A DNA stretch of 11,941 nucleotides from positions 1-11,941 of the forward strand of contig JBFKQZ010000078.1 in assembly GCA_041627475.1 (NCBI GenBank). The letters run 5' to 3'. Shown in pieces: positions 7,257 through 11,941 of the stretch; within the stretch, counting starts at the first letter, position 1; each line of letters begins with the position of its first letter. A program made the position numbers and the translations under genes. The notes beneath the pieces are model-generated. The model saw only the letters and a program-made list of their open reading frames with translations. It was not told where the DNA came from and did not search any database. This DNA is from JBFGFG01 sp041627475. Its GTDB lineage: Bacteria; Actinomycetota; Nitriliruptoria; Nitriliruptorales; Nitriliruptoraceae.

Positions 7257-8077
7257 TGCTCCGCGACGCAGCACTTCGGTCCCCCACCCGCGAGCAGCAG
7301 CTCGGACAGGTCGACCGGAAGCACCGTCAGCCCGCGTGCCGCGAGGTCCGCGGCGAGCCGCTTGACGCCGGCAGGGACGACCACGTGCTGGCCGTCGCTC
7401 ACGAGGTTGCAGCCGAGCAGGAGTGCGTCGTGCTCGTCGACCTCGATCGCGTCCGGGAAGAGCCGCTGCACGGTCGCCCGCCCCTCGTCGGTGAAGGCCG
7501 GCGGGAACCAGGCGACCGTCCGCTCGTCGACGACGCCCAGCGCGGTGTCGAGGTGGTAGAAGCGCGGGTCGGCGAGCTCGAACGAGACGACCTCCCGGTC
7601 CGTGATCGCCCGGACCTGGTCGTGGGCCTGCAGTGCCGTGCGGAAGCCGTGCCCCGCGAGCACGCGCCGTCCCACCACCAGCAGGTCGCCCTCGCCCTCG
7701 CACGGCGCCGTGGCCTCGACCACGTCGATGCCCTGCTGCTGCAGCCAGCCGCGGTGGTGCGCGGCCTCGGGCTGGCGCTGGGGGTGCGCGAAGCGCGAGA
7801 GCAGTGCCCGCTTCCCGAGGACGAGCGCGCCGTTGGCCGCGAACACCAGGTCCGGCAGCCCCGGCAGTGGCGGCAGCACGTCGACACGGTGGCCGAGCGA
7901 CGTGAGGGTGGCGACGAGCGTGCGCCACTGGGCATCGGCCCGCTCGGGGTCGAAGGGGGCGGTCGGGTCCATCCAGGGGTTGATCGCGTAGGTGACGTCG
8001 ACGTGCGCCGGCGAGGCGACGAGGTAGCGCCGCACACGGGTGGTCTGGCGCTGGCGGACGATGTCGGTCGCGGTCAT
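7244..8077 (-). CDS. ddaH: Guanidino-modifying hydrolase of the DDAH / arginine dihydrolase type
   Basis: This 277-residue protein has the pentein fold of the amidinotransferase/DDAH superfamily, which hydrolyses arginine or methylarginine derivatives with a Cys-His pair. Visible marks are AINPWMDP (31-38), GLPDLVFAANGAL (73-85), CEGEGDLLVVG (126-136), the His motif FYHLDTAL (H175), and C-terminal GGGPKCC with the nucleophile at C269 or C270. The pattern agrees with actinobacterial proteins annotated as dimethylargininase, usually found beside rocD and an AsnC regulator; Mycobacterium tuberculosis Rv2323c/Rv2324 is, as I recall, a comparable pair. Arginine-to-ornithine dihydrolase or citrulline hydrolase activity is also possible for this branch. 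No rocD lies in the window. The start at 8077 has AGGAG 6 bases upstream. It is divergent from the AsnC gene, which probably controls it in response to an amino acid. Confidence 0.85.
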   Translation of the reverse strand: MTATDIVRQRQTTRVRRYLVASPAHVDVTYAINPWMDPTAPFDPERADAQWRTLVATLTSLGHRVDVLPPLPGLPDLVFAANGALVLGKRALLSRFAHPQRQPEAAHHRGWLQQQGIDVVEATAPCEGEGDLLVVGRRVLAGHGFRTALQAHDQVRAITDREVVSFELADPRFYHLDTALGVVDERTVAWFPPAFTDEGRATVQRLFPDAIEVDEHDALLLGCNLVSDGQHVVVPAGVKRLAADLAARGLTVLPVDLSELLLAGGGPKCCVAEHHAA

Positions 8078-8186
8078 GCGGTGCTCCTGGTGTGCCCCGG
8101 GGTCGAGAGTGGGTTCGTGACGCTACGGTCGCGCCATCGTGGTCCTCATCACGGATCGATTGCGTTCTCACGAAGGATCGTTGCGC
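8078..8186. promoter_or_regulatory. Divergent ddaH / asnC control region
   Basis: This 109-bp region separates the two divergent starts. On the plus strand, TACGGT (8124-8129) is a -10 candidate for the AsnC gene. On the minus strand, TAGCGT (reverse complement of 8120-8125) is a -10 candidate for ddaH. They overlap by two bases, so the polymerases would compete. GAAGGA (8172-8177) is the asnC Shine-Dalgarno, and CTCCT (8084-8088) read on the minus strand is that of ddaH. An inverted pair TTCGTGA (8114-8120) and TCACGAA (8168-8174) frames the region. Lrp/AsnC proteins commonly bind such regions, but binding here is inferred. Confidence 0.5.
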
Positions 8187-8216
8187 ATGGACGAGATCGA
8201 CCGACGGATCGTTGCG
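8153..8216 (+). repeat. Three helically phased direct repeats, GGATCG(A)TTGCG
   Basis: Copies are GGATCGATTGCG (8153-8164), GGATCGTTGCG (8175-8185) and GGATCGTTGCG (8206-8216). Start-to-start distances are 22 and 31 bp, about two and three helical turns, so all copies face the same side of DNA. The first lies in the asnC leader, the second touches the start codon, and the third falls in codons for the conserved RIVAL segment. The placement suits an autoregulatory operator array, but the third copy may simply reflect protein constraint. Confidence 0.5.
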
Positions 8217-8654
8217 TTGCTGATCGACGACGGTCGCGCCAGCTACCGCGAACTCGGCGAGCGGGTCGGCCTGTCGGCGCCGGCCGTCAAACGACGCGTC
8301 GACCGGCTGCTGGAGGACGGTGTGATCGCCGGGATCGGGGCCCGGGTGTCAGCAGCCGCCATGGACCGGTCCACGGGTGCGTTCGTCGAGCTGTTCTGCG
8401 AGGGCAGCGTCGCCCCGAGCGCCATCCGCGACGCCATGGGGCTGCTCCCGGAGGTCGTCGCCGCCTACACCGTGACCGGCGAGGCCGACGCGTTGCTGCA
8501 CCTGGCGGTCCGCGACACGGCCCACCTCGAACAGGTGCTGGAGCGGATCCGTGGCCACGACTTCGTCGCCAAGACGCGCAGCACCGTCGTCCTGTCCCGC
8601 CTGCTCGAACGGCCCGGTCCCGTGGTCCGGACCACGAACCGGCCGAACCACTAG
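8187..8654 (+). CDS. Lrp/AsnC-family transcriptional regulator
   Basis: This 155-residue DNA-binding protein has the standard Lrp/AsnC layout. The N-terminal winged helix-turn-helix (MDEIDRRIVALLIDDGR, then SYRELGERVGLS and VKRRVDRLLEDGVI) covers about residues 1-50. The C-terminal RAM/ACT-like effector and oligomerisation domain (about 65-145) includes the typical VVAAYTVTGEADALLHLAV segment. A longer frame from the GTG at 8139 exists, but the ATG at 8187 has GAAGGA 9 bases upstream and gives the classical family N terminus. Members bind amino acids and act as octamers or dimers of dimers. Adjacency to the divergent ddaH gene suggests control of arginine or ornithine catabolism and of itself. 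A PlsC-like gene follows 48 bp downstream in the same direction and may be co-transcribed. Confidence 0.94.
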   Translation: MDEIDRRIVALLIDDGRASYRELGERVGLSAPAVKRRVDRLLEDGVIAGIGARVSAAAMDRSTGAFVELFCEGSVAPSAIRDAMGLLPEVVAAYTVTGEADALLHLAVRDTAHLEQVLERIRGHDFVAKTRSTVVLSRLLERPGPVVRTTNRPNH

Positions 8655-8702
8655 GGTCCGCGGTCCGAACGAAGGACGCGACCGCGAACGGGTTGGGGGC
8701 AG

Positions 8703-9506
8703 GTGCCGCGCTACACACCACCGGCTGACCCGTCCGTCCCCCGGGCCTCGCTGACCTACCGCGCCGCGGCGTGGATCGCGTTCCGCACCATGGACGTGCA
8801 GCGCTGGCAGTTCGACCTGCGGGGCACCGAGCACGTCCCGGCGCGCGGCGGCGCCGTGATCGCGGCGAACCACATCGGGTTCTGGGACTTCTTCACGGTC
8901 GGTCGGTACGGCTACGACGCGCACGGCCGCCCGATCCGGATCCTCGCCAAGGACACGCTGTTCGAGGTCCCGGTCTTCGGGCGCATCATGCACGCCGCCG
9001 AGCACATCCCGGTCTACCGGGCCGAGGGCGGCGACGCGCTGCGTGCAGCCGTGACGGCGCTCCGGCGGGGGGAGCTCGTCCTCGTCCTGCCCGAGCAGAC
9101 CATCTCGCCGGCGTTCGAGCTGCTGCCCTTCAAGACCGGCGCGGCGCGCATGGCGGCCGCAGCCGGCGTGCCGCTGATCCCGGCGGCCTCGTGGGGGAGC
9201 CACCGCTTCCACACGGTGCTGCACCGGCCGCAGCCGCGCTGGCGGCTCCCGGTGTCGGTGGCGTACGGCGCGCCCCTGCGGCCCGCAGAGGACAGCGACC
9301 CCGAGGAGGTCACGCTCGAGCTGCGTGACCGGGTCCGGGCACTGGCCGACGACCTCGTGCGCACCTACCCGGACGGCGCACCCCGTGGCGCGTGGTGGGT
9401 CCCGGCGCGCTTCGGGGGCGGGGCGCCGACCCCGGCGGAGGGCGACGCGTACGTCGAACGCATCCGTCGGACGAGGTTCGGTCGGCAGGAGCGACGCGCC
9501 GGCTGA
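8703..9506 (+). CDS. PlsC-family acyltransferase, paralog 3
   Basis: This encodes 267 residues from a GTG preceded by a G-rich stretch that is only a modest Shine-Dalgarno match. HX4D is NHIGFWD (H57 to D62). Block III reads PEQTIS (130-135), as in paralog 1. LPFKTGAARMAAAAGVPLIP and SWGSHR follow. The tail has RTYPD----GAWWVPARFGGGAP (about 220-242), matching paralog 1 and absent from paralog 2. It is therefore likely a closer relative of paralog 1, separated from it by the ddaH/asnC pair. The expected role is acylation of a lysophospholipid or related lipid at the membrane, with the acceptor unknown. No strong separate promoter is visible in the 48 bp after asnC. It converges with the operon on the other strand, 15 bp apart. 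Confidence 0.87.
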   Translation: MPRYTPPADPSVPRASLTYRAAAWIAFRTMDVQRWQFDLRGTEHVPARGGAVIAANHIGFWDFFTVGRYGYDAHGRPIRILAKDTLFEVPVFGRIMHAAEHIPVYRAEGGDALRAAVTALRRGELVLVLPEQTISPAFELLPFKTGAARMAAAAGVPLIPAASWGSHRFHTVLHRPQPRWRLPVSVAYGAPLRPAEDSDPEEVTLELRDRVRALADDLVRTYPDGAPRGAWWVPARFGGGAPTPAEGDAYVERIRRTRFGRQERRAG

Positions 9507-9527
9507 CGGTGCCTGCCCTCGTCAGCC
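9501..9527. terminator. Bidirectional stem-loop between convergent genes
   Basis: GGCTGAC (9501-9507) and GTCAGCC (9521-9527) form a perfect 7-bp stem around a 13-base loop. Both stop codons, TGA at 9504-9506 (plus) and the TCA at 9522-9524 (minus stop), lie in the stem. The hairpin is symmetric and could terminate transcripts arriving from both sides, though no T-tract follows on either strand. Confidence 0.5.
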
Positions 9528-10625
9528 CTCGGCGGACGTGGCGGCGGGCGCCTCGACCAGCTCGAGGTCACGGGTGACGGGGGCGAGTCCCGGGGCCTCG
9601 ATGCGCACCGCGTAGCGACCGGGTGCACGGCCGAGCTCGTCGGGCAGCCGCACGGCCGCCAGTGGGGTGCGGTCCGACAGCAGGACCGGTCGGACGGTGG
9701 AGCGACCCGACGGCGCGGTGAAGGTCAGCAGGATCACCGGGTCGTCGGCCGGGAGCTGGCCGAAGCGCAGCCAGAGGCGTGGGTCGTCGGACGTCGTGGC
9801 CGGGGCCAGCGTCGGCCCGGGGTCGCCGGTCGCTGGGTCCACGGACGCGACGAAGCGGGCGTCGAGGAGCTCCGGGTCACCGACGGGGACACCGGGCGCC
9901 TCGCTCTCGGGCGTCGGCGTCGCGTCGGCGGTGGTCGGGGAGGGGGCGGGCGTGGGTGACGGCTGCACGGCGACGGCGTCGGGTTCGGGGACGTCCGGCA
10001 GGGGGCGTGACGTCGTGCCGACCACCAGTGCAACCACGGCCAGGACCCCGACAACGGTCCCGTTGACGACCAGCCGCTGGAGCCGGTCGGCGCGGGCCGC
10101 ACGGGCCGCCAGCTCGGCGCGGCCGAGGTACGCCGGCAGCACCGTCGACAGCTCCACGTCCACGGGGTCGCCGTCGGTGCTGCCGGCCAGGGCGTCCGCC
10201 GCGGCCCTGCGATGGACGGGGAGGTCGGCCAGCATCGCCTCGACCGCCGCGGCCTCGTCGTCGAGACCATCGGCGTCCGGTGGTGCGGTCGCCCCGACCC
10301 GCGGGTGCTCGGTGACCTCGGTCCGCAGTGCCGCCCGCACCGACGGGATCGACAGTCCGAGCATCGTCGAGACGTCCGCGACCGACCAGCCGGCGTCCTC
10401 GACGAGGACGACGGCGATCTCCTCGGGGAGGACGAAGAACCGCGAGCGGAGCGTCGAGACCGCCCCGGCGAGGGCGGCGTCACGGTCGGCGACGGCGATC
10501 GGCTGCAGCGCGGACGCGTAGCGGTCCGCCACCGCGGGCGACAGGAACGCCCGCAGCAGGCCGCGCACCGTCGGGTCCAGCCGCCCGGGCCCCTGCCTGC
10601 GACGGCTCGCGGCCGCCCCGCTCAC
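9522..10625 (-). CDS. Membrane-tethered protein with sigma-region-4-like HTH and extracytoplasmic domain
   Basis: I do not recognise a named family for this 367-residue protein. Residues 65-105 (FVLPEEIAVVLVEDAGWSVA, then DVSTMLGLSIPSVRAAL) resemble the region 4 helix-turn-helix of ECF sigma factors. No sigma region 2 is visible in the preceding 64 residues. A helical, acidic-to-basic section follows (about 120-183). One transmembrane helix lies at about 186-204 with Arg before it, placing the N terminus inside. A Pro/Thr/Ser-rich linker (207-245) leads to a probable beta-rich outer domain (about 250-358). The layout suggests a one-component membrane receptor or an anti-sigma-like regulator. 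The GTG start overlaps the upstream gene's stop in a GTGA, so the two are coupled. Alternatives are a degenerate ECF factor with a C-terminal extension, or a non-DNA-binding relic. Confidence 0.72.
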   Translation of the reverse strand: MSGAAASRRRQGPGRLDPTVRGLLRAFLSPAVADRYASALQPIAVADRDAALAGAVSTLRSRFFVLPEEIAVVLVEDAGWSVADVSTMLGLSIPSVRAALRTEVTEHPRVGATAPPDADGLDDEAAAVEAMLADLPVHRRAAADALAGSTDGDPVDVELSTVLPAYLGRAELAARAARADRLQRLVVNGTVVGVLAVVALVVGTTSRPLPDVPEPDAVAVQPSPTPAPSPTTADATPTPESEAPGVPVGDPELLDARFVASVDPATGDPGPTLAPATTSDDPRLWLRFGQLPADDPVILLTFTAPSGRSTVRPVLLSDRTPLAAVRLPDELGRAPGRYAVRIEAPGLAPVTRDLELVEAPAATSAEG

Positions 10626-11560
10626 GGTCGGCGGGTGCGGCGGGTGGTGGTCACCACCGAGGCGCCGGCGACGAGGGCCAGGACCGCGGCGACCAGCAGG
10701 CCGCTGGCCGGTGCACCGGCCGTCGTCAGGTCACCCGTGCCGTCGCCGTCGATGTCGTCGGCGGCGAGCTCGGCCCCGATCGTGAAGGAGGCCACGTCCT
10801 CGTCGTTCAGCGGCGCACCGTCGAAGACGCCGTCGAGGCGGACGGTGCCGGTGACCGTCACGGTGGTCCCGACGTCGCCGGTGGCGGCGGTCGTCAGCGA
10901 CACCGGCGGCAGGATGGTCCCTGCCGCGAGGTCGCTGGCGGTGGAGCAGAGCACGATCGCCGTCGACAGCTCGCAGTCCCAGCCGTCACCCGTCGCGTCC
11001 AGCACCTCGTGGCCCGCCGAGAGCACGGCGCGCAGGTCGACCGGACCGGCTGCCGTGTCCGGGCCGAGGTTCAGCGTCGACAGGACCCACGTGAACTGGT
11101 CGTCGGTGCTCGCGTCCTCGTCGATGGCGACGGTCGTCGCGACGTCGGCACCCGAGACGACCGGCGACCCGAGACCGACGGTCCCCAGGTCGACGTCGCC
11201 GGTCACGTCCACGTCGGCCTCGCCGCTCGCGGTGGACAGGCCCGGGACGGTCGTGCCCGTGATCACGTGGTCGTTCGGCGGCTCGACGACGAGCGTCAGC
11301 GGTCCCGTCGGGACGTTGTTGAACACCCACCGCCCGTCCGCGTCGGTGACGGCGGCGTCGAGGATCGTGGCGTCGGTCCGCAGCGTCAGCTGGACGGACG
11401 CACGTCCCGGCTCGCCGGCGTCGCGGGTGCCGTCGCCGTCGAGGTCCAGGTAGACCTCGCCGCTGACGGCGGCGCCGTCGGTGGTGGCAGCGAGCGCGGT
11501 GGCGGGGACGAGGGCGGCGACGGCCGTGGCGATGCCGATGGCGAGTGCCCGTGCACGCAT
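10622..11560 (-). CDS. Secreted, membrane-anchored surface protein with SdrD-B and DUF11-like domains
   Basis: This 312-residue exported protein starts with a classic Sec signal peptide (about 1-24, ending ATALA). Residues 32-95 match an SdrD B-like repeat: GEVYLDLDGDGTRDAGEPG carries a calcium-loop pattern, followed by VTDADGRWVFNNVPTGPLTL. Residues about 138-262 resemble DUF11, with TLNLGPDTA-GPVDLRAV and a Cys pair C196/C205 (GDGWDCEL, IVLCST). A second acidic loop, DIDGDGTGD (269-277), precedes LTTAG (278-282), a hydrophobic stretch (about 284-303) and an Arg-rich tail, an order like a sortase signal but without the LPXTG consensus. The ATG at 11560 has AGGAGA 5 bases upstream. It is first in a two-gene operon with a membrane HTH protein, whose start overlaps its stop. 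The role is probably an adhesin-like or signalling surface protein; the ligand is unknown. Confidence 0.85.
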   Translation of the reverse strand: MRARALAIGIATAVAALVPATALAATTDGAAVSGEVYLDLDGDGTRDAGEPGRASVQLTLRTDATILDAAVTDADGRWVFNNVPTGPLTLVVEPPNDHVITGTTVPGLSTASGEADVDVTGDVDLGTVGLGSPVVSGADVATTVAIDEDASTDDQFTWVLSTLNLGPDTAAGPVDLRAVLSAGHEVLDATGDGWDCELSTAIVLCSTASDLAAGTILPPVSLTTAATGDVGTTVTVTGTVRLDGVFDGAPLNDEDVASFTIGAELAADDIDGDGTGDLTTAGAPASGLLVAAVLALVAGASVVTTTRRTRRP

Positions 11561-11585
11561 GCTCGTCTCCTGTCGCTCCGCGCGC

Positions 11586-11591
11586 AGCCTA
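11586..11591 (-). promoter_or_regulatory. -10 element of the surface-protein operon
   Basis: Read on the minus strand this is TAGGCT, a TANNNT-type -10. Initiation about 7 bases downstream would leave a leader of roughly 19 bases containing the AGGAGA Shine-Dalgarno (11566-11571). No clear -35 is present, which would be compatible with an alternative sigma factor or an activator. Confidence 0.4.
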
Positions 11592-11596
11592 GGGGG

Positions 11597-11616
11597 CGGC
11601 CACGCGGGACGTGCCG
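11597..11616 (-). terminator. Stem-loop after the CitE-like gene
   Basis: CGGCCACG (11597-11604) and CGTGCCG (11610-11616) form a 7-bp stem with one bulged C and a 5-base loop, beginning 7 bases past the stop of the minus-strand CitE-like gene. It is GC-rich with no T-tract, and it sits immediately upstream of the next operon's -10 element. Confidence 0.4.
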
Positions 11617-11623
11617 ATGCGGG

Positions 11624-11941
11624 TCAGCCCGTGATCGCCTCGTGGACGGCGAGCACGCGTCGTGCCTGCTCGACGTGGAGGTTCTCCACGAGCTTCCCGT
11701 CGACGGTGACGACGCCCTGCCCGGCCCGCTCGGCCTCCTCGAAGGCCGCGATCACGCGCTCGGCGTGCTCCACCTCGGCGTCGTCCGGCGCCCACGTGCT
11801 GTTGGCCGGCGCGAGCTGCCGTGGGTGGATGAGCGTCTTGCCGTCGAAGCCGAACTGCCGCCCCTGGACGCACTCCGCGACGAAGCCGTCGTCGTCCCCG
11901 AGGTCGTTGAACACGCCGTCGAGGATGGCGGCACCGCCGAC
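11624..11941 (-). CDS. CitE/HpcH-type lyase, malyl-CoA lyase-like, C-terminal part only
   Basis: About 105 C-terminal residues are present, and the gene continues beyond the right edge. The frame includes nine codons upstream of the first in-frame GTG at 11914, and these read as family sequence (AAILDGVFNDLGDDDGF). GFDGKTLIHPRQLAPANS is the hallmark of the citrate-lyase beta / malyl-CoA lyase family. GVVTVDGKLVENLHVEQARR, then LAVHEAI, resembles malyl-CoA or beta-methylmalyl-CoA lyases and (S)-malyl-CoA thioesterases more than citrate lyase proper. Members cleave or hydrolyse acyl-CoA thioesters using Mg2+. The metal-binding and catalytic residues lie upstream of the window, so substrate and activity cannot be assigned. 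The gene runs toward the surface-protein operon, with 63 bp and a possible hairpin between them. Confidence 0.88.
   Translation of the reverse strand, partial: VGGAAILDGVFNDLGDDDGFVAECVQGRQFGFDGKTLIHPRQLAPANSTWAPDDAEVEHAERVIAAFEEAERAGQGVVTVDGKLVENLHVEQARRVLAVHEAITG

Noticed and set aside
8095..8102. CCCCGGGG palindrome in the ddaH leader
   Set aside because: An 8-bp GC palindrome is expected by chance in DNA of this composition, and no second copy or associated feature was seen.
8139..8186. Earlier GTG start for the AsnC regulator
   Set aside because: It would add 16 non-family residues, whereas the ATG at 8187 has a good Shine-Dalgarno and gives the classic MDEIDRRI N terminus. A leaderless start at the GTG cannot be fully excluded.
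7253..8728. 491-codon plus-strand frame antisense to ddaH and crossing asnC
   Set aside because: It runs across the divergent promoter region and two genes with strong family motifs. Its own translation has no recognisable domain.
9890..9980. Pro/Thr-rich low-complexity DNA, considered as a tandem repeat or recombination site
   Set aside because: It encodes the flexible stalk of the membrane HTH protein, and no exact repeat unit is visible.

Overview
This is a GC-rich stretch of a bacterial chromosome, packed with short intergenic gaps and GTG starts. The gene complement points to an actinobacterium: GatCAB amidotransferase, DXS with actinobacterial-style motifs, an AsnC-divergent-ddaH pair of the type known in Streptomyces and Mycobacterium, and PlsC proteins with a C-terminal WWVP/GG-AP tail. 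A lineage outside the well-studied genera (for example Nitriliruptoria-like) is possible, but that is a guess. No rRNA, tRNA, CRISPR array, insertion sequence or phage gene was seen.

Layout, left to right. (1) 2-5756, plus strand, housekeeping: the 3' three quarters of gatB (tRNA-dependent Gln/Asn formation), a small PLDc_N-like membrane protein, dxs (entry step of the MEP isoprenoid pathway), and ilvB-ilvN (acetohydroxyacid synthase catalytic and regulatory subunits). ilvC does not follow ilvN. (2) 5796-9506, lipid and amino-acid block: three PlsC-family acyltransferase paralogs on the plus strand (5796-6584, 6581-7240, 8703-9506). The run is interrupted by a divergent pair: a minus-strand DDAH/arginine-dihydrolase-like guanidino hydrolase and a plus-strand Lrp/AsnC regulator. 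The 109-bp control region between them carries overlapping promoter-like elements, and a helically phased triple repeat begins there and runs into the regulator gene. (3) 9522-11560, minus strand: a translationally coupled two-gene operon. The first gene encodes a secreted SdrD-B/DUF11 surface protein with a C-terminal membrane anchor. The second encodes a single-pass membrane protein with a sigma-region-4-like helix-turn-helix inside the cell and a Pro/Thr linker plus beta-rich domain outside. (4) 11624-11941, minus strand: the C-terminal end of a CitE/malyl-CoA-lyase-like protein that runs off the window.

The most unusual part is the 9522-11560 operon. It looks like a surface protein paired with a membrane-tethered DNA-binding receptor, which could be an uncharacterised envelope-sensing one-component system. 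Next in interest are the phased repeats at the asnC start and the acyltransferase cluster, in which two paralogs carry PEQTIS where PlsC proteins usually have PEGT-S.

Two convergent gene pairs end within 3 to 15 bp of each other, and in each the two stop codons are part of a hairpin that could terminate transcription from both sides. All functional calls come from reading motifs by eye. No database search was run.
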